Origin: Verrucomicrobiales bacterium
GTDB lineage: Bacteria > Verrucomicrobiota > Verrucomicrobiia > Limisphaerales > SXQI01
Direction: 5' to 3'
DNA: 21,329 bases
Assembly (NCBI GenBank): GCA_005793025.1
Contig: SXQI01000132.1
Coordinates: 1-21,329, forward strand
This document shows positions 6,799-15,700 of this stretch, in pieces. Each line of letters opens with the position of its first letter. Position 1 is the first letter of the stretch. Both the position numbers and the translations under genes were made by a program. A model generated the notes under the pieces. It was not told the DNA's origin. It did no database searches and saw nothing but the letters and a program-made list of their open reading frames with translations.

Positions 6799-9177
6799 AT
6801 GATCAAAGTCGTTACAACGTCCATGATGCTGTTCGCGCTGTGCAGCAGTTACCAGCCCGTCCACGCCCAGCCGACAGCGAGTCAGACCGCTAGCAATGAG
6901 GCGGTTCGCCGTCAGGCCCAAATTATCCAGTTACGCCAAAATTTGGCAGAAGCTAAGAAAATTCAAGCCAAAGGCGACGCCGCTGCCACTGCGAAGAAGT
7001 ATGAAGAGGCGATTACCCTTTCTCAAGGCATTGCAGCCGACATTAATGCCGAGCGGGCCGAGGCCCTCGCGGGTCATGCGGCAGCGCGACTTGAGCTCGC
7101 CGGAGCCGCCCAAAAGAAGAATAATTTAACTGAGGCCGATGCTCAGGTCACTCGTCTGCTTCGCGGCGAACCCAAGAACGCGGAAGGTCTTAAGTTCAAA
7201 GCCGATAACGATCTTCGCATCGCAACTCAACGGGGTAAGGTTCCCAGTGCCGAGGTGGTTGCCAAAGCAGTGGAGATCACCGCCGAGCGCACCGAGACCT
7301 CAATCATGGTTCAAGACGCACGAGTATTGATGGAGATGGGTCGTTTGGATGAGGCGCAAGAGAAACTCCAAAAAGCTGTTAAACAAGATCCCGAGCACCG
7401 TGCGGCGTTCTACTATCTCAACCTAATCAAAGAAAGTCGCTACGCTCAGGAGGCTCGCAAGCGCGAGATGGCTGCTAAAGATAGCATGGTCGAAGTCGAG
7501 CAGAGCTGGAACCGGCCTGTCCAACGCGAGCTCCTTCCTGCTAATAATCCGTTCGCCCGGACCAATCGAGTTTACTCCAGCCCCGGTCGCCAACAGATTA
7601 ATTCAAAAATGGAAGGCATCATCATCGCCGAATGGGGTGTCGCCAGCGATCTTCCGCTCGGTGAGGTTATCAAGGAATTAAGCTCAGAGATTAAAAAGAA
7701 CGACCCTGACAAGCGTGGGCTCAATTTCATCATTAGTTCTCAAGTAGATAAGCCCGGCCCAGTGATGCAACAAGGCGTCGATCCGTTGACGGGCCAACCA
7801 ACCCTTCAACCATCTACCGAGCCACCTGCAGAGGTGGAGAACTACACCGTTAAAGTAGATCCCCCCTTGAAGAATATAAAAGTGGGGGAAATTCTGGATG
7901 TCATTATCAAGGTTGCTAAGCCACCGGCAAATAGTCCTGGAACCGCTCCTGGAATTAAAATATCAATTGAAGACTACGCAATTATCTTTAGTCAACAAGC
8001 TGCGGAACAACCCCAGCTTTACAGCCGCACTTTCCGTGTTAACCCCAATACATTCCGACAAGGTCTCGAGGGGCTCGGTTACAGTGGAAATCCGTTCCAA
8101 GGTTTCGTTCAGAGCACAGGGGGTGGCGGCGCCGGCGGTGGTGGTGGCGGTGGCGCAGGTGGCGGCGGAGCTGGGGGACAGAATGGACAAAACGGCCAAG
8201 GTGGCGGTCCCGGTGGTTACTTCACTTTTGGAGGAAGCACCCAAGGTGGTCAAGGAGGACAAGGAGGCGGCGGTGGGGGTCAAGTTGGCGGGGCGGGTGG
8301 TGGAGTAGGCGGTGCGGGTGGAAGTTCCGGCGGCATCCCTTATGTGGTTTCCATGGTTAATACTCCCATGTCTCTCATTCAGACCGAGGTTCGAGCATTT
8401 TTCCAAGCAGCAGGCGTTGATTTTCCTGCAGCTAACACCAACGGAGCAGCCGGTGGATTTGCTGGCGGTGGTGCCACACTTCCTGGTCAAGCGCCGCAAG
8501 CCGGAGGCGCACAGGGAACACCTCCTCCCAAGGCACTTTTCTACAATGATAGGACCGGAGTGCTTTTTGTTCGCGCAACACTCAAGGATCTGGATATCAT
8601 CGAAGCCGCGATTCAGGTTCTGAATATCACGCCTGATTTGGTAACCATCGAAGCGAAAGTTGCTGAGATCTCCCAAACGGATAGCAAGGGCGTTGGCTTT
8701 GACTGGTTCTTGGGCAATTTCCTATCCACGGGAGGCAAGGTCGGTTTGAGTGGTGGTTCGCAAGAGTCGTTAACCGCACCGAGCACGATCGCCAATCCGT
8801 CGGGAGTTTTTCCAAATTCCGGAGGCTTCGGTTCGGTTCTTCCCAATTCGTCAACCGATCAGTTGCTGACAGCAGGCCTGCGTAACGGGAATAGTCAAAT
8901 CACCCCGGTGGCGACTCTTAGCGGAATCCTCACAGATCCCCAATTTAGGTTGGTCATCCGGGCCCTTGAGGAACGTCAGGGGGTCGATCTTGTATCGGCT
9001 CCCAAAATCACCACGGTGAGTGGTCGTCAGGCGCGTATTGCTGTTGAGGAGACTCAGACCATTATCGTCGGTCTTGGTGTGCAAGGCTTGGGTGGTGGTG
9101 CTGGTGGTGGCGGCGGTGGTGGTGCAGCCCTCGGTGGTGGTCTTGCCGGTGGTCAGAGTGGTGGGCAGACTCAGTAG
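6799..9177 (+). CDS. Secretin, N-terminal part (Amuc_1098/PilQ-like), lacking the second half of the barrel domain
   Basis: A 792-residue exported protein. The start at 6799 gives a clean signal peptide (MIKVVTTSMMLFALCSSYQP, cut after VHA); an ATG at 6757 would overlap the previous gene and spoil it. Residues about 25-215 are helical TPR-like repeats (MEMGRLDEAQEKLQKAVKQD). Periplasmic N-domains follow (LYSRTFRVNPNTF; ALFYNDRTGVLFVRATLKDL; VTIEAKVAEISQTDSKGVGF), interrupted by a very Gly-rich linker (about 440-512). The secretin barrel domain begins about 711 with FRLVIRALEERQGVDLVSAP and GRQARIAVEETQTIIVG, then stops in a second poly-Gly tract and ends at TAG 9175-9177. The rest of the barrel is in the next ORF. 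It should form the outer-membrane channel of the pilus-like system together with that partner. Confidence 0.85.
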   Translation: MIKVVTTSMMLFALCSSYQPVHAQPTASQTASNEAVRRQAQIIQLRQNLAEAKKIQAKGDAAATAKKYEEAITLSQGIAADINAERAEALAGHAAARLELAGAAQKKNNLTEADAQVTRLLRGEPKNAEGLKFKADNDLRIATQRGKVPSAEVVAKAVEITAERTETSIMVQDARVLMEMGRLDEAQEKLQKAVKQDPEHRAAFYYLNLIKESRYAQEARKREMAAKDSMVEVEQSWNRPVQRELLPANNPFARTNRVYSSPGRQQINSKMEGIIIAEWGVASDLPLGEVIKELSSEIKKNDPDKRGLNFIISSQVDKPGPVMQQGVDPLTGQPTLQPSTEPPAEVENYTVKVDPPLKNIKVGEILDVIIKVAKPPANSPGTAPGIKISIEDYAIIFSQQAAEQPQLYSRTFRVNPNTFRQGLEGLGYSGNPFQGFVQSTGGGGAGGGGGGGAGGGGAGGQNGQNGQGGGPGGYFTFGGSTQGGQGGQGGGGGGQVGGAGGGVGGAGGSSGGIPYVVSMVNTPMSLIQTEVRAFFQAAGVDFPAANTNGAAGGFAGGGATLPGQAPQAGGAQGTPPPKALFYNDRTGVLFVRATLKDLDIIEAAIQVLNITPDLVTIEAKVAEISQTDSKGVGFDWFLGNFLSTGGKVGLSGGSQESLTAPSTIANPSGVFPNSGGFGSVLPNSSTDQLLTAGLRNGNSQITPVATLSGILTDPQFRLVIRALEERQGVDLVSAPKITTVSGRQARIAVEETQTIIVGLGVQGLGGGAGGGGGGGAALGGGLAGGQSGGQTQ
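8119..8334 (+). repeat. Low-complexity glycine-rich coding tract in the secretin
   Basis: About 72 codons of mainly GGN, with scattered Ala, Gln and Asn codons, encode a flexible linker between two periplasmic N-domains. Related but shorter Gly-rich tracts occur at 9085-9174 (end of the same gene) and about 4660-4725 (PilM-like gene). Such tracts are prone to slippage and length variation. Confidence 0.85.
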
Positions 9178-9205
9178 TATTTTTGATATTTAATTCTTTA
9201 CCCGC

Positions 9206-9814
9206 ATGAACTTAAAATTGGCACTCCTCTTGGCTGCGACGCTGGCTCCAGCTTTTCTGGGTCAAGCGCAGGTTCTCCAACAGGCGCAAACGATTCCTGC
9301 TGTTACACCTACTGCAGCACAAATCCCGTTCGGGTCAGTGCTCGACGTCATCCCTTACGTTTCTGCGGATGGCTATACCATCCAAATGAGTATCGTCCCA
9401 ACGTTGACAGAGTTTCTCGGTTATGACACTGAGAACGCCCGTCAATTCCAAACAGTCGTCGGCGATGCTCCGGTTCAACCCACGCCGCTACCAAAGTTTA
9501 GGGTTCGGCAGGTGACAACCAGTGCGATTGTTTGGGATGGCCAGACCGTGGTTCTCGGTGGTTTGATCGCTGAAACGGTGACCAAGAACCGAAGCAAAGT
9601 TCCTGTGATGGGAGATATTCCCCTCTTGGGTCGGTTTTTTCGGAGCGAATTCAAGAACAGTGTTAAGAAGAACCTCGTCATTTTCGTTTCACCCACGATT
9701 ATTGATCCTGCGGGAAATCGAATCCACCCTCCCGATTATCCCAGCGATCCAACCTACAAGCTTCCTTACGACCCGAACACGGTTCCATCACAAACTGTTC
9801 CGGTAGCGAAATAA
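9206..9814 (+). CDS. Secretin, C-terminal barrel half encoded separately with its own signal peptide
   Basis: This 202-residue protein has a good signal peptide (MNLKLALLLAATLAPAFLGQ, cut after A21), then a linker and the second half of a secretin domain: FGSVLDVIPYVSADGYTIQM (42-61), VWDGQTVVLGGLIAE (109-123), KVPVMGDIPLLGRFFRSE (131-148) and KKNLVIFVSPTII (154-166). These are the standard closing strands and signature of bacterial secretins, and they are what the 6799-9177 protein lacks. It lies 28 bases after that gene's stop, in another frame. The frame of this ORF is closed upstream by TAA at 9191-9193, so one indel cannot rejoin the two. The pair should therefore assemble in the periplasm or outer membrane as a two-chain secretin. 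A decayed secretin with a chance signal peptide is possible but less likely, since both parts read as intact. Confidence 0.85.
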   Translation: MNLKLALLLAATLAPAFLGQAQVLQQAQTIPAVTPTAAQIPFGSVLDVIPYVSADGYTIQMSIVPTLTEFLGYDTENARQFQTVVGDAPVQPTPLPKFRVRQVTTSAIVWDGQTVVLGGLIAETVTKNRSKVPVMGDIPLLGRFFRSEFKNSVKKNLVIFVSPTIIDPAGNRIHPPDYPSDPTYKLPYDPNTVPSQTVPVAK

Positions 9815-9852
9815 TCGTTCGAGCATTGGTAGCGGCTTTTAATTAACTTAGA

Positions 9853-10767
9853 ATGACCCCAGCACAGACATTCGAATCACCAGCCAAGCGCAAATTGCTC
9901 TTGGTGGATGGTCATGCCTATGCTTACAGGGCGTTTTATGCAATCCGTCACATGGTAGCTCCCGATGGGTTGGCGACCAATGGGGTTTTCGGATTCATTA
10001 AAATGTTTCAACGAATGCTAGCATTCGTAAAACCAACTCACGTTGCCGTTATCTGGGATGGTGGCCTTGCCGCAGAGCGGGTTTCCTTACTGCCAGAATA
10101 CAAGGCCGAGAGACCTGCGATGCCGGCGGATCTTGATCGTCAAATTGACGAAATGCAGAAGTATTTGCACGCTGCGGGATTTGCCTCAGCGGTCATTCCT
10201 GGCATCGAGGCTGATGATTTAATCGCTACCTTGACGCACATGGCGGAACTCGCGGGTGATTCTGTAGTCATCGCGAGTGCTGACAAGGATTTCATGCAGT
10301 TGGTGAGTGCCAACGTTGGGTTACTGAATCCGGGGGATAAAGAGCAACGCATTTCAAAGGTTGCGGAGGTGGTTGAAAAGACTGGAGTTCATCCCCATCA
10401 AATCGTTGAGTGGCTAAGTCTTATCGGTGATTCTGTCGACAATATTCCTGGAGTGGCCGGTGTGGGTCATAAGACTGCCACCGAGTTGCTTCAAAAGTAC
10501 GGCACGATCCAAGGGATCATGGATAACGCGTCTCAGATTACCGGAGCCAAACGCCGCGACGCATTGCTTTCCTCGCAACAAATTTTAGAACGTAATCGAG
10601 AATTGATCCAACTTCACACCGAACTAGCCTCACCTATCACGTTGGAAGAATGCCTTCCCCAACCCCAAGACAATTCGGTATTAGCATCACTTTATTCCCG
10701 TTGGGGATTTAAGACTCTCTTTCAGGAGTTGATCCAACCGCCACTCTCGCAGCCTGTTTTGCTCTAA
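9853..10767 (+). CDS. Stand-alone 5'-3' exonuclease (PolA N-domain / flap endonuclease type)
   Basis: This 304-residue protein resembles the 5'-nuclease domain of DNA polymerase I, which removes RNA primers and flaps. The metal-binding acidic residues are visible: VDGHAYAYRAFYA (about 18-30), the tyrosine-rich PEYKAERPAMP arch region, IEADDLIAT, ASADKDFMQLV, and the helix-hairpin-helix block GDSVDNIPGVAGVGHKTATE. Length fits a complete nuclease domain plus a short C-terminal tail; no polymerase domain follows, since the next gene encodes an exported protein. It is a free-standing exonuclease rather than a truncated polA. The common FDG.. block reads IWDGGLAAER here. The gene has 38 bases between it and the secretin and no evident functional tie to it. 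Confidence 0.88.
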   Translation: MTPAQTFESPAKRKLLLVDGHAYAYRAFYAIRHMVAPDGLATNGVFGFIKMFQRMLAFVKPTHVAVIWDGGLAAERVSLLPEYKAERPAMPADLDRQIDEMQKYLHAAGFASAVIPGIEADDLIATLTHMAELAGDSVVIASADKDFMQLVSANVGLLNPGDKEQRISKVAEVVEKTGVHPHQIVEWLSLIGDSVDNIPGVAGVGHKTATELLQKYGTIQGIMDNASQITGAKRRDALLSSQQILERNRELIQLHTELASPITLEECLPQPQDNSVLASLYSRWGFKTLFQELIQPPLSQPVLL

Positions 10768-10794
10768 TTCTCAATTTTTATTTCACATTCAACC

Positions 10795-12705
10795 ATGGCG
10801 ATCGAAACCCGAAACAACCTAGCTGGAAGCTTCCCGATGTGGAAGGCTGCTGTCGCGTTCTCCTCGCTGGCTTGCGGTTTACTGAGCGGCCCATCAGTCC
10901 TCGCTGTTCAACCATTGACCGTCGCGAGTTCTGAATATCGACTTGTCTCCACACAAGTCGGGGATCAGTCGAAGGTTCAATTAGCTTTCTCTTCCAAGGG
11001 TGGCTTTGCAGTTTGGCACGATAATGCGACCGATAGAGATGGTTTGGGGATCAGTGCGCGTCGGTTTACTTCCATTAGTTCCGGTGCATTTTCAGCTTTT
11101 CCAGTAAACACGCTTCCCGATGGAGATCAGGAGAATCCACAAGTTGCTTTGTTTAGCGATGGTGGTGCTATTTTCATTTGGCAAAGTGGTGCTAACGGAG
11201 GTCAACATATCCGAGGTCGGATTATTCGTGCGGATGGGGTATTTGCGGGTGACGAGTTCCTGATTAGCCAGAGTGCTACAACGGCACAGATTGAACCTTC
11301 AGTCGCGGTATTTCCCGATGGCTCTTTTGTCGTGAGTTATTCGAGTTGGGCGCAAGACGGTGAGATGAGCGGTGTTTATGCTCAACGACTCAGCCGAGCA
11401 GGTTTGAAATTGGGTTCTGAGTTTCGATTAAACCAAGAAACTCGACTCAACCAACGAAGCTCCGCGACGACGACCCTTTCCGATGGTCGGATTTTGGTTA
11501 CTTGGATTTCCGAGGGCCAAAATGCTGAAGATTCGGTTGATGTTTACGCTCGCTTCATCAGTGCGACAGGTAACGTGCAGGGGAGTGAATTTTTGTTGAA
11601 CAGCACCAAGGACACTTGTGCAAATCCGAGCGTTAGCCCCCTGAGCAACGGAGGGTTTATGGCTGCATGGTCGGTTCATCATGCAACTGAAAATCAAAGC
11701 GATTGGAACGTTTACGCTCGCGCTTTTAAAGCAGATGGCACGGCCGCCAAACCAGAACAACTCCTCAATACATTTACATCTGGCAGCCAATATGCACCTA
11801 AATTGTCTGGAATTGGGTCCAAGACCGTTGCGGTGTGGACTAGTTTCGGTCAGGACGGGATGCAAGAGGGAGTGTTCGGTCAGGTGTTGAATTCAGATGG
11901 ATCCCATGCAGGGGATGAGATGCAGGTGAACACGACGCCAACCAGTCGGCAGGTAACGCCCGTCGTCAGCACTGATGGCCAGCAGTCGGTCGTAGTGGCA
12001 TGGAGTTCTTTTACCGGTGTCCAATCCAGCTTTGATCTGATTGCGCAGCGTTACACGCTGGAAACCTTGGTTAATCTTCCTACACCTGGGGCACCTTGGG
12101 CTGCTGGGCTCGGACCAAAAACGATCAGTGTCTCATGGCCAGAAGTGCTCGGAGTTAAAGTCGCTTCCTACACCGTAGTAGTTGACGGGGCAACCCAAAC
12201 GCCTTTTACGACAACAGGCTTGGTTCTCTCGATCACCAATCCGAATTGGCTGCCACAATCGACGCACAGTTTTAAACTTGGTTATGTGGATGTGGATGGA
12301 AACGCTTCAAGTCTTTCATCTGAAGTCATTGGTAAAACATGGGGTGTGGACGCCAATCAAGACGGGTTGCCAGATGATTGGCAGCGTGACAATTGGGGTT
12401 CCATTTGGCCCACTCCGACGGCGGATGAGGATCTCGATGGAGCTAACAACCTCCAAGAATTTCTCGCTGGCACCAACCCTCGAGATCCCCAGAGCAGCCT
12501 GAGGACTTCGCTTCTAAGTACGCAAGCGGGGATGCGCCTCCAGTGGGGAACCCAAGCGGGGTCAGTTTATCAGGTGCAATCCACTGTGGATTTAAATGTT
12601 TGGAATGACTCCGGCCCGCCACGTTTCGCAGCAGGTCAGTCAGATTCTGTTCCCACCCCGGCCGCTGCTGACGTTCGCTATTACCGGGTACTCCGACTTC
12701 GATGA
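10795..12705 (+). CDS. Secreted protein with predicted seven-bladed beta-propeller, Fn3-like, Ca-binding and C-terminal domains
   Basis: A 636-residue protein of unknown function. A signal peptide (about 1-37, cut after VLA) uses the ATG at 10795; the ATG at 10837 also works. Residues about 55-415 contain seven repeats of roughly 50-55 residues, each with DGG.(V/A)VW followed by VYAQRL..G...GSEF.LN (for example GSFVVSYSSWAQDG and GRILVTWISEGQN); seven copies suggest a beta-propeller. A fibronectin-III-like domain follows (about 425-515), then a thrombospondin-type-3-like calcium motif (DANQDGLPDDW, DEDLDGANNLQEFLAGTNP). The C-terminal beta module (VYQVQSTVDLNVWN to RYYRVLRLR) resembles the one ending the 16391-19366 protein. 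The stop overlaps the next ATG (ATGA), indicating translational coupling. It is probably a cell-surface or matrix component. Confidence 0.7.
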   Translation: MAIETRNNLAGSFPMWKAAVAFSSLACGLLSGPSVLAVQPLTVASSEYRLVSTQVGDQSKVQLAFSSKGGFAVWHDNATDRDGLGISARRFTSISSGAFSAFPVNTLPDGDQENPQVALFSDGGAIFIWQSGANGGQHIRGRIIRADGVFAGDEFLISQSATTAQIEPSVAVFPDGSFVVSYSSWAQDGEMSGVYAQRLSRAGLKLGSEFRLNQETRLNQRSSATTTLSDGRILVTWISEGQNAEDSVDVYARFISATGNVQGSEFLLNSTKDTCANPSVSPLSNGGFMAAWSVHHATENQSDWNVYARAFKADGTAAKPEQLLNTFTSGSQYAPKLSGIGSKTVAVWTSFGQDGMQEGVFGQVLNSDGSHAGDEMQVNTTPTSRQVTPVVSTDGQQSVVVAWSSFTGVQSSFDLIAQRYTLETLVNLPTPGAPWAAGLGPKTISVSWPEVLGVKVASYTVVVDGATQTPFTTTGLVLSITNPNWLPQSTHSFKLGYVDVDGNASSLSSEVIGKTWGVDANQDGLPDDWQRDNWGSIWPTPTADEDLDGANNLQEFLAGTNPRDPQSSLRTSLLSTQAGMRLQWGTQAGSVYQVQSTVDLNVWNDSGPPRFAAGQSDSVPTPAAADVRYYRVLRLR

Positions 12706-15700
12706 ATCGTATGCTTTGCTTATTCAGAAAACTGACGCTTTGCTTCATAACGGCGATTTGTGTCGCCAATGTTGGGGCGTTTTCTTTGCTCGGCCCATTC
12801 GAGTCATGGCAGACGGGTGCCATCGGCTACAATCCTCGGGGTGGTGAAATTGGTGCACCGCATGCCTTGGGTGACGAGTTTCGTTGGATTGATGGTCAGA
12901 TTACCTACGGTTTTGATTCTTCCTTCGTAAATTACTTTGGCACGGAGGGAATTAAACAGGTTAACGCAGCGATGCAGGTGGTTAACAATCTTCCCGCGCT
13001 CAGCACCATTACAACCAACGACCTACTCAACACGGTCAAATACCCACTCGTCGCTTGGCGTTATAACGGCACAGCACAAGCGTTGAACCTCCGCGATCTC
13101 AAGTCCACCGCGCTAGCCTATGTGTTAGAGGGTTTAGGGTTGGGCCAGCCAGAGCATTATGCTTGGACCCTCCGTAGTCGAAGTACAGCCACACCCGATT
13201 TAACAAATTACTTAGTATTTAACAGGAATTTTGATCCTATTACTTTCAAACCGACTTCTTACGTGAACGGGGAACGTTACTCTTATCGAGTCCGCGAATT
13301 CAGAAACCCAGATTTCGCAGATGCTGTGGAATTCATTGTGGATAAAGCAAAGCCCTCGTTCAGCAGTGTGGCTGGGGGGACCTTTGGCAATGTTCTTGGT
13401 TCTTCCTCGCTGTTGTTAGGATCCTACTATATCAACCTGACCCGCGATGATGTGGGCGGTCTTCGTTATCTTTATCAACGATTCAATCAAAACGTGGAAG
13501 GCCAGTCTTCTGGAGGAGCAACCTTTTTGCAGGTTACTAATTACGACTCTGCGATGGTCCAAACGAATTTCGACTTGGCCCTCTTTTCAATCCGAAGCCT
13601 GACGAATAACGCGGCCCAACTGGCTGGTTTATACCCCGGTTTGGTTATTACCCAAACATTGAGCACCGTTAAGCCCGTTCAAGTCATCGGTAGCATCGAT
13701 TATACCAACGGGACCGTGCCTTGGAGTCCAGACGCTGCAAACCTGTCGCTTCTATTGAAGACCAATTGGTTGCAAACGAATGTTGTAATTTACAACCACA
13801 AATTTGCGAACATTTTCACGAATACCGCCACCCCTGAAGCTACTACGATTGAAACCTACGATGTGGTGAGAACCAAAGATCCCCTTTCATCGGTTCAAAA
13901 TCCCGTCTGGACAACCAATCAAGTAAACGCAAGCGGTCGCGCATTCAAATTCCTAGGGACTAATATACCCTCAGGGTCATTTAACCTAGTGAATCGTTGG
14001 CTTGCGACGGGTTCTCCGGATGTCAGTCGGTTCGTGATAGACCGAACCGAGCCTGTCCTCGAAACGATCACCAAGACCACGAATATTCTCTTCTCGTTGA
14101 CTACACCTTTGTTGGTGACAAATTACCATGCAGCGACGACGCAAACTACCTATGATCTCGCTCTCTTCTCCACTCGAAGCCTGACGAACAGTGCTGAAGC
14201 CCTCATTGCGCAATATCCCGGATTGGTAATCACCCAAACTCTAACATCCGTGAAGCCGATGAGTATCATTGGGAGTATCGAGCTAAAAAATGGCTCCGTG
14301 CCGTGGAGTCCTGATGGAGCGAATCTAACCCAATTGCTCAAAACAAACTGGCTTCAGACCAACGTGTTAGTTTACAACCACAAAGTTGCCAACATCTACA
14401 CGAACGCAAGTTCCAGTGGCCCAGTTTCCATTCAATCCTACGACATTGTTCGCACCAAGGATCCCCTGTCATCGGTCCAGAATCCTGTGTGGATCATTAA
14501 CAAGGTAGATCTTCCTGCACGTCAATTGAAGTTTCTTGGAACAAATATCCCAGCAGGTTCTTTCAACATTGTTACACGTTGGTTGGCTGATGGGGCACCC
14601 GACTTCCATCGACTTGCCGCTAACTACACCAATGAGTTGGATATCTTAACTACGAATGTGTTGTATTTGGCGACCACGCTTCTCCAAGTCACGAATTACG
14701 ATAACGTTGCCGTCCAAACTAACCACGACCTCACCCTCTTCGGGATGCGAAGTATGAGCAACAACGCCGTCGCGTTGACTGCTCTGTATCCCGGCTTGGT
14801 TGTTACCCAGACCCTTTCAACGGTGACTCCGATCGTTGTGATTGATCGAATTTATCCTGATCCCACCCAAATTGCTTGGAGTGCGGCCGGGATTTTTCAA
14901 CCTACTGTTTTGAAGACGAATTACGTGAGCGTCAACGTCCCGGTCTATTTTCATAAGTATGCCAACGTTTACACGAATCTGGCTTCCCGGTCGGCCACGG
15001 TTAATTACCGTGATGTGAGTCGAGTCAAAGCTCCATTCTCGTCGGGGAGCAATCCTACTTATGTAACGAACGTGGTGGACAACTTAGTTTCGACAAACCT
15101 CGCTTCAGGTTCAGTCAATTTCGTGACTCGTTGGTTGGCGGATGGTTCTCCCGACTTCAGCCGATACCCGACCAACCGCACGGAGAATTCTAGTTACCAT
15201 TTTATTGCGGACACTGGTTCAACTACTGACATTGTTGACCTTCCCAAGCTGAAGGAGAATTTGAAGTTAGCTGCTACTAATACTCCAGCCGCGCACGTTA
15301 AAGCACGTCTTTCAGCGGCAAGTGTTGCTGCGCTGAATGACAACCTTCCCACTCTGTCTGCAAACCTAGTAGGGGACTTAAACAAATTGATCGACACAAC
15401 GGTATTTAATGCTGAGTTGGTCGCGGGACTTGATCTGAGGCCTGAGACATATCTCCTGTATATCCAAGGACCTACAGGAGCTGATCTTCGTCGGCTGAAC
15501 CGCATGTTGTTGGAGGATGCCTTCCCAGGACAGTTGCTGAGGCTTCTTGCTAGCGTCCCTCTAGTTCAACGTGTGACCTACACCACGAACGTCCTCTATG
15601 CGGCTGTGAACTTGGTCCAAGGTACGACATTCAGACGTGAGCAGGTGATTACTTTCACGAACATTGAGTATGCTGGCTTCCCAATCACACTGTTTAACGG

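Noticed and set aside
7963..8676. 237-residue minus-strand ORF
   Set aside because: It is the complement of the Gly-rich secretin coding region; long antisense frames are expected opposite GGN runs.
9080..9210. The split secretin as a simple frameshift or sequencing error
   Set aside because: The second ORF's frame is closed by TAA at 9191-9193 and the first ORF meets TAG and then TGA, so more than one change would be needed; the second ORF also begins with a convincing signal peptide.
9853..10767. Truncated polA
   Set aside because: The nuclease domain is complete with a natural end and no polymerase remnants follow; free-standing nucleases of this type are common.
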